Below are positions 7,345 to 14,587 of a stretch of 14,602 nt of DNA, piece after piece (position 1 is the first letter of the stretch; each line of letters starts with the position of its first letter). The position numbers and the translations under genes are program-made. The DNA lies in NCBI GenBank assembly GCA_009774235.1, contig VSNJ01000104.1, positions 1 through 14,602 of the forward strand, given 5' to 3'. Below the pieces are notes generated by a model. That model was not told where the DNA came from and did no database searches. It worked only from the letters and a program-made list of their open reading frames with translations. This DNA comes from Lachnospiraceae bacterium. Its GTDB lineage: Bacteria > Bacillota > Clostridia > Lachnospirales > Lachnospiraceae.

Positions 7345-8025
7345 CTATCTTGAAGGAATCATTCTTGCAATCCTTCCTGCAAATTCATTGAAGTTCTGTG
7401 TCTGGAGAATAACCCTTCCTGGTCCAATAAGTTTAGTGAGGAAAAGCCCTTCACCACCAAAGAATATATTTTTCATTCCCTTTACAGTTTCAATTTCATA
7501 TGTAATACTTTTATCAAAGCCTACTACATTTCCTGTGTCAACCTTAAGGACTTCACCTGGAGCAAGGTCTTTTATAACTTTATCACCATCTATTTCTAAA
7601 AATACCATTCCATTTCCTGTGATATCCTGAAGTATAAAACCTTCACCGCCAAAGAAACCAGCAGAAAACTTTTTAGTAAAAGTAATTGATAAATTAACTC
7701 CTGGCTCTGCACAGAGGAAAGCACCTTTCTGACATATTAACCCATTAGTTTCACCTATGTTTATAGGAAGTATTTCACCTGCTACAGTAGATGCAAATGC
7801 AATAGATGCCCCTGGCCTTACGGCTGTATAGTTTGCCATAAATAATGATTCACCAGCAAACATCCTTCCAACGCCTTTCAAAAGACCTCCATTAGTATTT
7901 GTATTCATTTCTATTCCTTCAGACATCCACGCCATTCCGCCTGACTGGGTGTACATAGACTCCCCTGGCGCATCAAAAACTACTTCTACTGCTGGCATAG
8001 TACTTCCAACAATCCTGTATTTCAT
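7345..8025 (-). CDS. AIM24 / TIGR00266 family protein
   Basis: This 226-residue protein is recognisable as a member of the AIM24 (TIGR00266) family of cytosolic beta-rich proteins, named after a yeast mitochondrial protein but widespread in bacteria with no defined bacterial role. Family features visible are the N-terminal MKYRIVGSTMPAVEV, the GGMAWMSEGIEM segment near residues 29-40, the GESLFMANYTA stretch, and two glycine-rich repeats FFGGEGFIL and FFGGEGLFL in the second half, which reflect the internal beta duplication. No signal peptide or membrane segment is seen. GGAGGG lies 3 bases before the ATG. It is a single gene flanked by the trp promoter downstream and a 305-base region upstream. 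I see no clear terminator after it, so some transcripts may run into the trp leader. A specific function cannot be given. Confidence 0.9.
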   Translation of the reverse strand: MKYRIVGSTMPAVEVVFDAPGESMYTQSGGMAWMSEGIEMNTNTNGGLLKGVGRMFAGESLFMANYTAVRPGASIAFASTVAGEILPINIGETNGLICQKGAFLCAEPGVNLSITFTKKFSAGFFGGEGFILQDITGNGMVFLEIDGDKVIKDLAPGEVLKVDTGNVVGFDKSITYEIETVKGMKNIFFGGEGLFLTKLIGPGRVILQTQNFNEFAGRIARMIPSR

Positions 8026-8047
8026 ATTCCCTCCATTCCTATGTGTA

Positions 8048-8066
8048 ACATATGCAAATCATATGT
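8048..8066. repeat. Inverted repeat ACATATG-N5-CATATGT
   Basis: A perfect 7-base inverted repeat with a 5-base centre sits in the 5' untranslated region of the AIM24-family gene, about 14 bases upstream of its ribosome binding site. It may be an operator for a dimeric regulator or a weak mRNA hairpin. It is AT-rich, so a chance origin is possible. Confidence 0.35.
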
Positions 8067-8203
8067 ATTCTGATGGCATTTCCTAAAAATATTTAATAAT
8101 ACCTGCCATAGTTATAAACAGATATATGCATACAACACATTATTTAATAATATTATAAAAATAGAATCTGGCATAAGAACAGCCATATTTCACCTTTCAT
8201 ATA

Positions 8204-8232
8204 ATTATATCATATATTTGTAAGCATGGAAA
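8204..8232 (-). promoter_or_regulatory. Candidate promoter of the AIM24-family gene
   Basis: TTTCCA (8232-8227) and TATAAT (8209-8204) are 17 bases apart. The -10 is preceded by TGA, giving an extended TGnTATAAT. This would leave a leader of about 170 bases before the start codon. A second TATAAT at 8157-8152 has a poorer -35, so the exact start is uncertain. Confidence 0.45.
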
Positions 8233-8272
8233 GCAGGATTTATTTTATTGTTAAAAAATATCCTTATAAAGA

Positions 8273-8307
8273 CTAAACAGCACTGCTTATTCCACAATGC
8301 TGTTTAG
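8273..8307 (-). terminator. Terminator-like hairpin after the SpoIIQ-like gene
   Basis: CTAAACAGCA (8273-8282) pairs perfectly with TGCTGTTTAG (8298-8307) across a 15-base loop, 24 bases past the stop codon. On the minus strand it is followed by TCTTTATAAGG, which is only moderately T-rich, so it may be a weak terminator or an RNA 3'-end stabiliser. Confidence 0.55.
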
Positions 8308-8330
8308 CCAGAAACTTATTTACCAAAATC

Positions 8331-9269
8331 TTATCTTAATAACAATAACGGGTCAACAGAATTTTCTTTTTCCATTACCTGGAGATACAAATTGCTTCCC
8401 TCCTGGCTATAATATTTTGTAGGTTTTGCAATCTTTGCAATTACATCGCCTTCTTTAACTGCCTGGCCTTCTTTAACTGCTACATCCTTAAGCTGTCCGT
8501 AAGTCACAGTATATCCGCTTCCTATATCAACTGTTATAGTATTTCCAATCTCATCTGACTCTGACACTTTAGTAACAGTGCCATCTGCTGCTGCCTTTAC
8601 CTTTGTCCCTTCTTCTGATGATATAACAATAGCAGGATTACATTTATATTGCGCAAGAGTTTTAAAATAAACAGTATTGCTCATGCTGTATTTTAATATT
8701 ACATCCCCACTTACAGGCCAAAGCAGTCCTTTTTCAATATCAAATTTATCTTTAATACCTGTTTCTGACATAGTAGCAACTGAACCTTTACTGCCAGCCT
8801 TTTTATTACTGCCTTTGGCATTGTTTTTGTCTTTATCTTCTTTTGCTTTATTACTTGATGCAGTACCAGGTGTTTCTTTTGGCTTTGCAGTTGTATTTGC
8901 AACAGGTTTTTTAGATATTTTGCCTGTTTTTGTATTGCCTTTAGCTGTATCACCCTTCTTTGCACCTTCACTGACAGATGTTTTACCTGCTATACTGCTT
9001 TGTGACATATTTACACTTGCTTCTTTACTATCATTCTCTGTTGGTTTGCTTGTACTTCCATTAATAGCAGAACCCCCTGTAACATTGTCTGGTTTGCTAG
9101 GTGCAGGTGCAGCTGTAGCAGAATCTGCAAAAAGGTTTTTACCATTATCTTTCTGGTAATTCATCTTGTAGTACACTGTTCCTAATGCAAGTACACATAT
9201 AAGGGCTGTACATACCGATAAATAAAACCCTTTTTTCTTCCAAAGTGACTCTTTCTCCTCATCAAACAT
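8331..9269 (-). CDS. Membrane-anchored LytM/M23-like protein, degenerate, SpoIIQ-like
   Basis: This 312-residue protein has a short cytoplasmic N-terminus, one transmembrane segment (about 14-34), a long Lys/Ser/Thr/Ala-rich extracellular linker (about 40-170) and a C-terminal LytM (peptidase M23) fold (about 180-312). The domain shows the SpoIIQ-like stretch LLWPVSGDVILKYSMSNTVY, then VKAAADGTV and VKEGQAVKEGDVIAKI. None of the canonical zinc ligands remains: the HxGID motif reads NPAIV (Asn211, Val215), the central His is Gln259 (YGQL), and HLH reads NLY (Asn293, Tyr295). It is therefore unlikely to cut peptidoglycan. In Bacillus, SpoIIQ in the forespore membrane binds SpoIIIAH across the septum during engulfment; a similar scaffold role is inferred. 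GGAGGA precedes the ATG. A terminator-like hairpin lies directly upstream. It could instead be another inactive M23 regulator. Confidence 0.75.
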   Translation of the reverse strand: MFDEEKESLWKKKGFYLSVCTALICVLALGTVYYKMNYQKDNGKNLFADSATAAPAPSKPDNVTGGSAINGSTSKPTENDSKEASVNMSQSSIAGKTSVSEGAKKGDTAKGNTKTGKISKKPVANTTAKPKETPGTASSNKAKEDKDKNNAKGSNKKAGSKGSVATMSETGIKDKFDIEKGLLWPVSGDVILKYSMSNTVYFKTLAQYKCNPAIVISSEEGTKVKAAADGTVTKVSESDEIGNTITVDIGSGYTVTYGQLKDVAVKEGQAVKEGDVIAKIAKPTKYYSQEGSNLYLQVMEKENSVDPLLLLR

Positions 9270-9301
9270 ACATTTTCCTCCATTCTTATTACTTTTTCTC
9301 T

Positions 9302-9344
9302 TATTTAGAAAAAAACAGCACCCCGATACGTACCAGGATGCTGT
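9302..9344 (-). terminator. Intrinsic terminator between the RDD gene and the SpoIIQ-like gene
   Basis: ACAGCATCC (9344-9336) pairs, with one wobble, with GGGGTGCTGT (9324-9315 region), and the hairpin is followed on the minus strand by TTTTTTTCT. It should end transcription of the sppA-RDD unit. It sits only about 17 bases before the ribosome binding site of the SpoIIQ-like gene, which leaves no room for a separate promoter in between. Confidence 0.8.
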
Positions 9345-9456
9345 GATAGTATCTGCTAATATTCTTAACAGATATTTCTCTTTTATTCATTTTTATTTTT
9401 CTTTTAACCACTATTAGAATTTACTGCTATTAACAGGATGTATCTGGAAATTACTA

Positions 9457-9558
9457 CTAATCTATTAATCTACAAAAATAATATATCCATCTGGCTACCT
9501 CTGGCAGATTACAGATGTATCTTGGTTTTCCATCAAATTTTAACTTAGATATTTCCAT
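9457..9558 (-). CDS. Possible 33-residue small protein
   Basis: A short ORF begins with ATG inside the last codons of the RDD gene, in another frame, and encodes a peptide starting MEISKLKFDGKPRYIC and ending in YYFCRLID. AGGAG lies directly before the ATG, which is closer than usual. The residue mix is protein-like, with two cysteines and an aromatic WIYYF patch, and it stays within the sppA-RDD unit upstream of the terminator. I do not recognise it. It may be a translationally coupled small protein or a chance ORF. Confidence 0.22.
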   Translation of the reverse strand: MEISKLKFDGKPRYICNLPEVARWIYYFCRLID

Positions 9559-10111
9559 CTCCTGTATTATCCTGCTGCATTGTATTTCCGCCATAAACAT
9601 CTTGTCTGCCTGTATTAATACTTTTATAATATACAGGAGGAGCTACATAAACCCTTCTCTCATGGCAATATACAACACAAGTATCACTAAGCAGGTCATG
9701 CAGTCCTCTTTTTTGTTTATCCAGTCCCACCATAATATATCCTGCACATAATATAATCTTTGCAAGAAATCTTCCAACAGTTTCACGGAAAATCACTTCA
9801 AAGAATGTATATCTGCGTTCTTCTACACTTATAACCCTTATATTAAAAAGCCTTTTACCTAAAGTTGCACCTGTAAAATATGTCAAAAGAATAAAATATG
9901 CTGATGCCAGCACATAAAATAAAATATCAGCGACAGAATATTTAAAGATAAAATCTCTTAACAGAAAGTTGCCTGGATTTATAATTCCTGTAAACCAGAC
10001 AGGCAGGCGCACAAAAAGCAAAGCAGCTGATACTATCACCATATCTGCCAGATATGCCGCAAAACGGACAAAAAACCCGGCATATACCAGATTATCTGTC
10101 TTATTTTGCAT
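9545..10111 (-). CDS. RDD family membrane protein
   Basis: This protein of about 188 residues belongs to the RDD family of small multi-pass membrane proteins, whose role is mostly unknown (some are linked to transport of ions or compatible solutes). The family pattern is clear: Arg16 and Asp23 in RFAAYLADMVIV, then TLGKRLFNIRVI before the third segment and KQKRGLHDLLSDTCVVY near the end. Three or four hydrophobic segments are seen at about 18-40, 58-80, 112-130 and possibly 40-50. The start is uncertain: ATG at 10111 (MQNKTDN) has a GGGGTG about 10 bases upstream, while ATG at 10129 has AAGGA only 2 bases away. Both overlap the end of sppA (stop at 10101-10103), so translation is probably coupled. 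The pairing suggests a shared envelope role, which is an inference. Confidence 0.88.
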   Translation of the reverse strand: MQNKTDNLVYAGFFVRFAAYLADMVIVSAALLFVRLPVWFTGIINPGNFLLRDFIFKYSVADILFYVLASAYFILLTYFTGATLGKRLFNIRVISVEERRYTFFEVIFRETVGRFLAKIILCAGYIMVGLDKQKRGLHDLLSDTCVVYCHERRVYVAPPVYYKSINTGRQDVYGGNTMQQDNTGDGNI

Positions 10112-11114
10112 AATACATAAGCACCCCATTTCCTTTATTCTGGATTATATCCTCTGCCAGGTCTATATCAGACTTTGGAATAATCTTTTCAGCAGCACTA
10201 AAAACCCTGCCAATAAAACCTGACAGCCTGTTATCAGGAGTAAAAAATTCTATATTATCAGGTAATCCAGCAGCTGCCACAAAGTCCATTTTAGCATCCT
10301 CAAGCAGTCCTATCTCATCAATAAGCCCAATTCCTAAGGCCTGTTTTGCTGAGTAAATCCTTCCATCAGCTATCTCACGCACAGTCTCATCATCCATGCC
10401 ACGTCCAGTACATACAATATCTACAAACTGGTCATATGCCTCATCCACAAGGCTTTGGAATATTTTATACTGTTCATCAGTCATATCAAGACCTGCTGAA
10501 CCCATTGATTTATTTTCAGCACTGGTTATATCAATTTCCTTTATTCCAAGCTTATCATAAAGTTTTTTACAATTTACAAGAGAAATAATTACACCGATTG
10601 AACCTGTCCAGCAATTCCTGTTTGCATAGATTTTGTCCGCCGCCATCGATATGTAATATCCTCCGGAACAAGCTTCCCCTGCAAAATATGCCCATATAGG
10701 ACGGTTAGTTTTCTCTTTATATTCCATAAGTTTAAGATACATCTCATCGCTCTGGTAAACTGCCCCTCCTGGGCTGTCAACATACAAAAATATACCCTTA
10801 TTATTATCTGCCTCAATCATCTGGTCAATATAATTAATATATAAATCATGGTTATATACAGAAGAAGACCAGCTTCCAGCTGTACTTGCACCTATAGTCC
10901 CTTCAATATTTAAAACCCCTATAAAATTACCTGATGGCAGGTCAACAATGGTGTTGGTACTAGATGACAATACTTCATTAAATATACTTTTACTTGTCTG
11001 TACCTGGTTCTCCTTGATTTTATTACTTACTGCATTAGTAAATGCGCCAGTTACTCCTACTGCTATTATAACTATGCCAGTTATTATTATCCCTATAATT
11101 TGTTTTGTCTTCAT
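10101..11114 (-). CDS. sppA: Signal peptide peptidase SppA, serine peptidase S49 family
   Basis: SppA is a membrane-bound serine protease that degrades leftover signal peptides and may act in envelope stress. This is the short bacterial form (337 residues). It has an N-terminal membrane anchor at about 5-25 and then an extracellular catalytic domain. The catalytic Ser149 lies in GEACSGGYYIS and the Lys base is Lys201 in ENKSMGS, 52 residues apart, as in Bacillus subtilis SppA (147 and 199). The VDSPGGAVY motif (111-119) and GRIYSAKQALGIGLIDEIG are also typical. The ATG at 11114 follows AAAGGAGA; an in-frame start 11 codons earlier precedes the ribosome binding site. The 3' end overlaps the RDD gene. 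A TATAAT at 11204-11199 upstream lacks a good -35, so its promoter is not settled. Confidence 0.95.
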   Translation of the reverse strand: MKTKQIIGIIITGIVIIAVGVTGAFTNAVSNKIKENQVQTSKSIFNEVLSSSTNTIVDLPSGNFIGVLNIEGTIGASTAGSWSSSVYNHDLYINYIDQMIEADNNKGIFLYVDSPGGAVYQSDEMYLKLMEYKEKTNRPIWAYFAGEACSGGYYISMAADKIYANRNCWTGSIGVIISLVNCKKLYDKLGIKEIDITSAENKSMGSAGLDMTDEQYKIFQSLVDEAYDQFVDIVCTGRGMDDETVREIADGRIYSAKQALGIGLIDEIGLLEDAKMDFVAAAGLPDNIEFFTPDNRLSGFIGRVFSAAEKIIPKSDIDLAEDIIQNKGNGVLMYYAK

Positions 11115-11205
11115 TATCTTCTCCTTTCTTAGCCAATATAAAACCACTTATGGAATGTCTGTATATGGCTTTAATAATGATGCATTTATTAACTGTTTAT
11201 TATAA

Positions 11206-11215
11206 GCAGGCCTGC
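11206..11215. repeat. Palindrome GCAGGCCTGC upstream of sppA
   Basis: A perfect 10-base palindrome abuts a minus-strand TATAAT (11204-11199) in the sppA upstream region. It is GC-rich in an AT-rich setting and could be an operator half-site pair, but the short length means chance is not excluded. Confidence 0.25.
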
Positions 11216-11229
11216 ATCTGATATAAGGC

Positions 11230-11278
11230 AAGAGTGTGCCACATATAACAATATCATAATTATATGCAGCACACTCTT
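11230..11278. terminator. Long hairpin between glgP and sppA
   Basis: AAGAGTGTGC (11230-11239) pairs with GCACACTCTT (11269-11278). An inner CATATAA/TTATATG stem continues it, with two G-T wobbles between, making about 19 pairs in minus-strand RNA. It lies 28 bases after the glgP stop and probably ends or protects that transcript. The minus-strand flank lacks a T run; the plus-strand flank is T-rich, so true direction is uncertain. Confidence 0.6.
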
Positions 11279-11305
11279 AAATTTTCCTTAATTTTTATTT
11301 TGGAA

Positions 11306-13762
11306 TTAATCCTGCATTTCAACTTTAACCTTTGTTAAATGCCAGATATCTTTTGCATACTCCTCAATAGTTCTATCTGATGAAAACTTTCCACATTTAG
11401 CTACATTTAACATAGCTGAACGTGCCCATCCAGTTGTATTGCGGTAAGCCGCCTCAACCTTTTTCTGGGCTTCCGCATATGAACGGAAATCTTTAAGTAT
11501 AAAATACATATCTGCACGTCCATCTGTACCATCAAGAAGGGAATTATATATTTCACGGAACTCTTCTGGATTGCCCATAGCATATGTCCCATCTACAAGC
11601 TGTGTAAGGACTGCCCTTATCTCTGAATCTGTATTATAAATTTCCCTTGGGTTATATTGCCCATTGTGTTCAAATGCAATTACCTCATCTGAAGAAAGCC
11701 CGAATATAAATGTGTTCTCTTCCCCAACTTCTTCTACAATCTCAACATTTGCACCATCCATAGTTCCAAGGGTAAGTGCACCATTAAGCATAAATTTCAT
11801 ATTACCTGTTCCAGATGCTTCCTTACTTGCAGTAGAAATCTGCTCTGATACATCTGCAGCAGCAAAAATCATTTCTGCGTTTGATACACGGTAGTTCTCA
11901 ATAAACACAACTTTAATTTTATCATTAATGTCTTTGTCGTTATTTACAACATCAGCAACACTATTTATAAGTTTAATTATAGATTTAGCACGCCTGTAAC
12001 CTGCAGAAGCCTTCGCACCAAATATAAATGTTCTTGGATAGAAATCCATATCTGGATTTTTCTTAAGTTCATTATAAAGATACATTACATGAAGTATATT
12101 AAGCAGCTGGCGCTTGTATTCATGCAGGCGCTTAACTTGTACATCATATATTGAACGTGGGTTAATCTCAATTCCATTATGTTCTTTAATATATTTTGCA
12201 AGCCTTATCTTATTCTGGTATTTAATATTCATAAATTCTTTCTGGCTAAGCTCATCATCAACATATGCTGATAATTCATTTATATGGCAAAGGTTCACTA
12301 TCCACTCATCACCAATCTTTCTTGTAACCCATGAAGCAAGAAGAGGATTTCCATGAAGCAGGAACCTTCTTTGTGTAATACCATTAGTTTTGTTATTAAA
12401 CTTCTCTGGCATCATCTGGTAGAAATCCTTAAGTTCCTGGTTTTTAAGAATTTCTGTATGAAGCCTTGCCACACCATTTACAGAAAAACCTGCTACAATC
12501 GCAAGATGTGCCATTTTAACCTGTCCATCATAAATAATTGCCATTTTCTCAACTTTACTGTAGTCATCTGGATATGCTGCCTGTATCTTTATAATAAACC
12601 TGCGGTTAATTTCTTCTATAATCTGGTAAATCCTTGGCAGCAGCCTTGAGAATAATTCCAAAGGCCATTTTTCCAATGCTTCCGACATTATTGTATGGTT
12701 AGTGTATGCACATGTCTTAGTAGTAACATCCCATGCCTCGTCCCATGATAAGTTATAATCATCCATTAATATACGCATAAATTCTGCTACTGCTACTGTT
12801 GGATGTGTATCATTAAGCTGGAAACATACCTTTTCATGTATCTTATGGATATCATCGTGTTTCTCCATATATTTAAGCACTGCCCTCTGTACACTTGCAG
12901 ATACAAAGAAATACTGCTGTTTCAGCCTGAGTTCCTTACCTGCAATATGGTTGTCATTTGGATAAAGCACTTCACATATTGTACGTGCAAGGTTCTGTTG
13001 TTCAACAGCTTTCTGGTAATCACCTTTGTCAAATGAATCCAGGTTAAATGTGTCAACCGCTTCCGCATCCCATATACGCAGAGTATTTACAACATTATTG
13101 TTGTAACCAACTATTGGCAGGTCATAAGGAACAGCCCTGACTAACTGGTAATTCTCTTGTACAAACTTGTCACGTCCGTTCTCATCCTTACGGATTGCTA
13201 CATAACCACCAAACTTTACTTCAACTGCATATTCAGGTCTTTTAATCTCAAAAGGATTGCCATCCTTAAGCCAGTCATCAGGCCTTTCAACCTGGTATCC
13301 GTCCTGGATAACCTGTTTAAACATACCATATTTGTAACGTATTCCACACCCATACGCTGGATATCCAAGAGTTGAGAGAGAATCAAGGAAACATGCTGCA
13401 AGCCTTCCAAGGCCACCGTTACCAAGAGCTGCGTCAGGCTCCTGGTCCTCAATTACATCAAGATCCATTCCCATTTCTTCTATGGCTTCCTTAATTGCCT
13501 TGTTTCCTTTTAAGTTAATTATAATATTTCCTAAAGCCCTTCCAGTAAGAAACTCCATTGACAGATAATAAACTGTCTTTGCATCCTGTTCTTCATATGT
13601 CTTATGTGTAGCCATCCACTGGTCTACAATGAAATCCTTTACAGCATAAGAAACTGCCTGGAAAATCTGCTGCTTATCAGCTTCTTCTATTGACTTACGG
13701 AAAAGTACCTTCACATAGTCCTCAACTTCTTTTTTAAACTCGTCCTTGTTTAATTCCTTCAT
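11306..13762 (-). CDS. glgP: Glycogen/starch (alpha-glucan) phosphorylase
   Basis: GlgP removes glucose 1-phosphate from the ends of glycogen or other alpha-1,4-glucans using inorganic phosphate and pyridoxal phosphate, in the cytoplasm. At 818 residues it matches the bacterial GT35 family length, close to the E. coli enzymes. The PLP lysine is about Lys656 in the signature EASGTGNMKFMLNGALTLGT. Other family blocks are VYYLSMEFLTGRALGN (65-80), LGNGGLGRLAACFLDSL, the QLNDTHPTVAV block and the VQVKRLHEYKRQLLN block. The eukaryotic N-terminal phosphorylation region is missing, as usual in bacteria. AGGAGG precedes the ATG by 7 bases. No glycogen synthesis gene is adjacent, so it stands as a single-gene unit with its own promoter and a hairpin at its end. 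Confidence 0.97.
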   Translation of the reverse strand: MKELNKDEFKKEVEDYVKVLFRKSIEEADKQQIFQAVSYAVKDFIVDQWMATHKTYEEQDAKTVYYLSMEFLTGRALGNIIINLKGNKAIKEAIEEMGMDLDVIEDQEPDAALGNGGLGRLAACFLDSLSTLGYPAYGCGIRYKYGMFKQVIQDGYQVERPDDWLKDGNPFEIKRPEYAVEVKFGGYVAIRKDENGRDKFVQENYQLVRAVPYDLPIVGYNNNVVNTLRIWDAEAVDTFNLDSFDKGDYQKAVEQQNLARTICEVLYPNDNHIAGKELRLKQQYFFVSASVQRAVLKYMEKHDDIHKIHEKVCFQLNDTHPTVAVAEFMRILMDDYNLSWDEAWDVTTKTCAYTNHTIMSEALEKWPLELFSRLLPRIYQIIEEINRRFIIKIQAAYPDDYSKVEKMAIIYDGQVKMAHLAIVAGFSVNGVARLHTEILKNQELKDFYQMMPEKFNNKTNGITQRRFLLHGNPLLASWVTRKIGDEWIVNLCHINELSAYVDDELSQKEFMNIKYQNKIRLAKYIKEHNGIEINPRSIYDVQVKRLHEYKRQLLNILHVMYLYNELKKNPDMDFYPRTFIFGAKASAGYRRAKSIIKLINSVADVVNNDKDINDKIKVVFIENYRVSNAEMIFAAADVSEQISTASKEASGTGNMKFMLNGALTLGTMDGANVEIVEEVGEENTFIFGLSSDEVIAFEHNGQYNPREIYNTDSEIRAVLTQLVDGTYAMGNPEEFREIYNSLLDGTDGRADMYFILKDFRSYAEAQKKVEAAYRNTTGWARSAMLNVAKCGKFSSDRTIEEYAKDIWHLTKVKVEMQD

Positions 13763-14077
13763 CTAATTTCCTCCTAATGCTGACATATCTACAACGCATA
13801 ACACTAATATTATATAACACAACTAACTAAAAAGCAACGAAACAGTGGCAATAAAACCATATGTTTTCACCATAAACATTACTATTCACTCCGTTACCAG
13901 CAACATATACCATTCTGGATGTACACATTTTGCATAAATCATACAAAATAACACAATAGAATGGATTAGATATAAATCTGTACAATAATCTGCAAACAAT
14001 TTAAAATAAATAACACCATGCATATTTTTTTATTTTTGTCATAAATATATTACAAAATATAGTCAGGACAAAACATT
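13763..14077. other. Divergent intergenic region between glgP and the lipoprotein gene
   Basis: About 315 AT-rich bases separate the minus-strand glgP from the plus-strand lipoprotein gene. It contains the glgP ribosome binding site and candidate promoter and a distant inverted repeat CCATTCT/AGAATGG (13910-13916 and 13958-13964). I found no convincing ORF and no clear plus-strand promoter. A TTGTCA/TATAGT pair at 14036-14063 would put the transcript start within the lipoprotein ribosome binding region. Confidence 0.55.
13809..13837 (-). promoter_or_regulatory. Candidate glgP promoter
   Basis: A consensus -10 TATAAT (13814-13809) lies 17 bases from TTGCTT (13837-13832), which matches the first three -35 bases. 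Transcription would start near 13802, leaving about 40 bases of leader with the AGGAGG site. The position suits glgP well. Confidence 0.6.
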
Positions 14078-14512
14078 ATGTATATCCACAAAAAGTCTCT
14101 TTTCCACAAGATAAAACTGTTTTTTTTAATTTTCATTATTGTATTCCCACTGTCCCTCATATCAGGATGTGAAAAAAAAGAAGAAGAAAAAACTTCATCA
14201 GTTGACTTTACAGTAGTTACAGACAGTGATATACCAAAAGAACTTAAAAAGTTAATTAAAGAACGCCGCAAAAACCCTTTTGAACTCAGTTTTAGTGATG
14301 GTTCTTATTTATACGTAGTGAAAGGATATGGCAAACAACAGGCTACAGATTACAGCATTATAGTTAATGATTTTTATATGTCAGAAGATACATTAGTATT
14401 TGATACAGATTTATCTGGTCCTGAAAAAGAAAGCAACACATCACAAAAACCTTCATACCCATACATAGTAATTAAAACAAGATATATAGAAAACTCCATA
14501 GTATTTAAATAA
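14078..14512 (+). CDS. Small lipoprotein with probable PrcB-type C-terminal domain
   Basis: This 144-residue protein has a lysine-rich start, a hydrophobic segment at about 13-29 and a lipobox LISGC with Cys31, so it should be lipid-anchored on the outer face of the membrane. A charged linker (KKEEEK) follows. The C-terminal half (about 65-140) has the pattern of the PrcB_C domain: SDGSYLYVVKGYGKQQATDYSI, then a TLVFDTDLSGP strand and PYIVIKT near the end. PrcB was named in a Treponema outer-surface protease complex; in Firmicutes the domain is common in small lipoproteins of unknown role. No protease gene is adjacent. The start codon is preceded by a weak AGGA about 10 bases away. It is the only plus-strand gene and ends at a strong terminator. 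Confidence 0.75.
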   Translation: MYIHKKSLFHKIKLFFLIFIIVFPLSLISGCEKKEEEKTSSVDFTVVTDSDIPKELKKLIKERRKNPFELSFSDGSYLYVVKGYGKQQATDYSIIVNDFYMSEDTLVFDTDLSGPEKESNTSQKPSYPYIVIKTRYIENSIVFK

Positions 14513-14553
14513 AATACACAAAATACAACTATCCTGTTTACATAAGATACCCT

Positions 14554-14587
14554 AAAAGCGCCTCCTTATACAGGAGGTCTTTTTAAT
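14554..14587 (+). terminator. Intrinsic terminator of the lipoprotein gene
   Basis: CCTCCT (14561-14566) pairs with AGGAGG (14572-14577) around a 5-base loop, extended by AAAAG/CTTTT across a small internal loop. TCTTTTTAATATTTTTT follows on the plus strand. It lies about 40 bases after the lipoprotein stop codon. Confidence 0.85.

Larger units (their letters stand above)
8026..8330. other. Intergenic region upstream of the AIM24-family gene
   Basis: This AT-rich stretch of about 305 bases holds the terminator-like hairpin after the SpoIIQ-like gene (8273-8307), a candidate promoter (8204-8232), an inverted repeat (8048-8066) and the ribosome binding site GGAGGG (8034-8029). I see no convincing small ORF in it. 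Confidence 0.6.

Noticed and set aside
8677..9159. 160-codon plus-strand ORF opposite the SpoIIQ-like gene
   Set aside because: The long open frame mirrors the biased Lys/Ser/Thr/Ala-rich linker codons on the other strand; no ribosome binding site or recognisable domain was seen.
13832..13850. A cre-like (CcpA) operator overlapping the glgP -35 on the minus strand
   Set aside because: Only a loose match around TGTTTCGTTGC; too far from consensus to report as a site.
14036..14063. TTGTCA/TATAGT promoter for the lipoprotein gene
   Set aside because: The start point would fall about 8 bases before the ATG and exclude the ribosome binding region from the mRNA, so it is doubtful.
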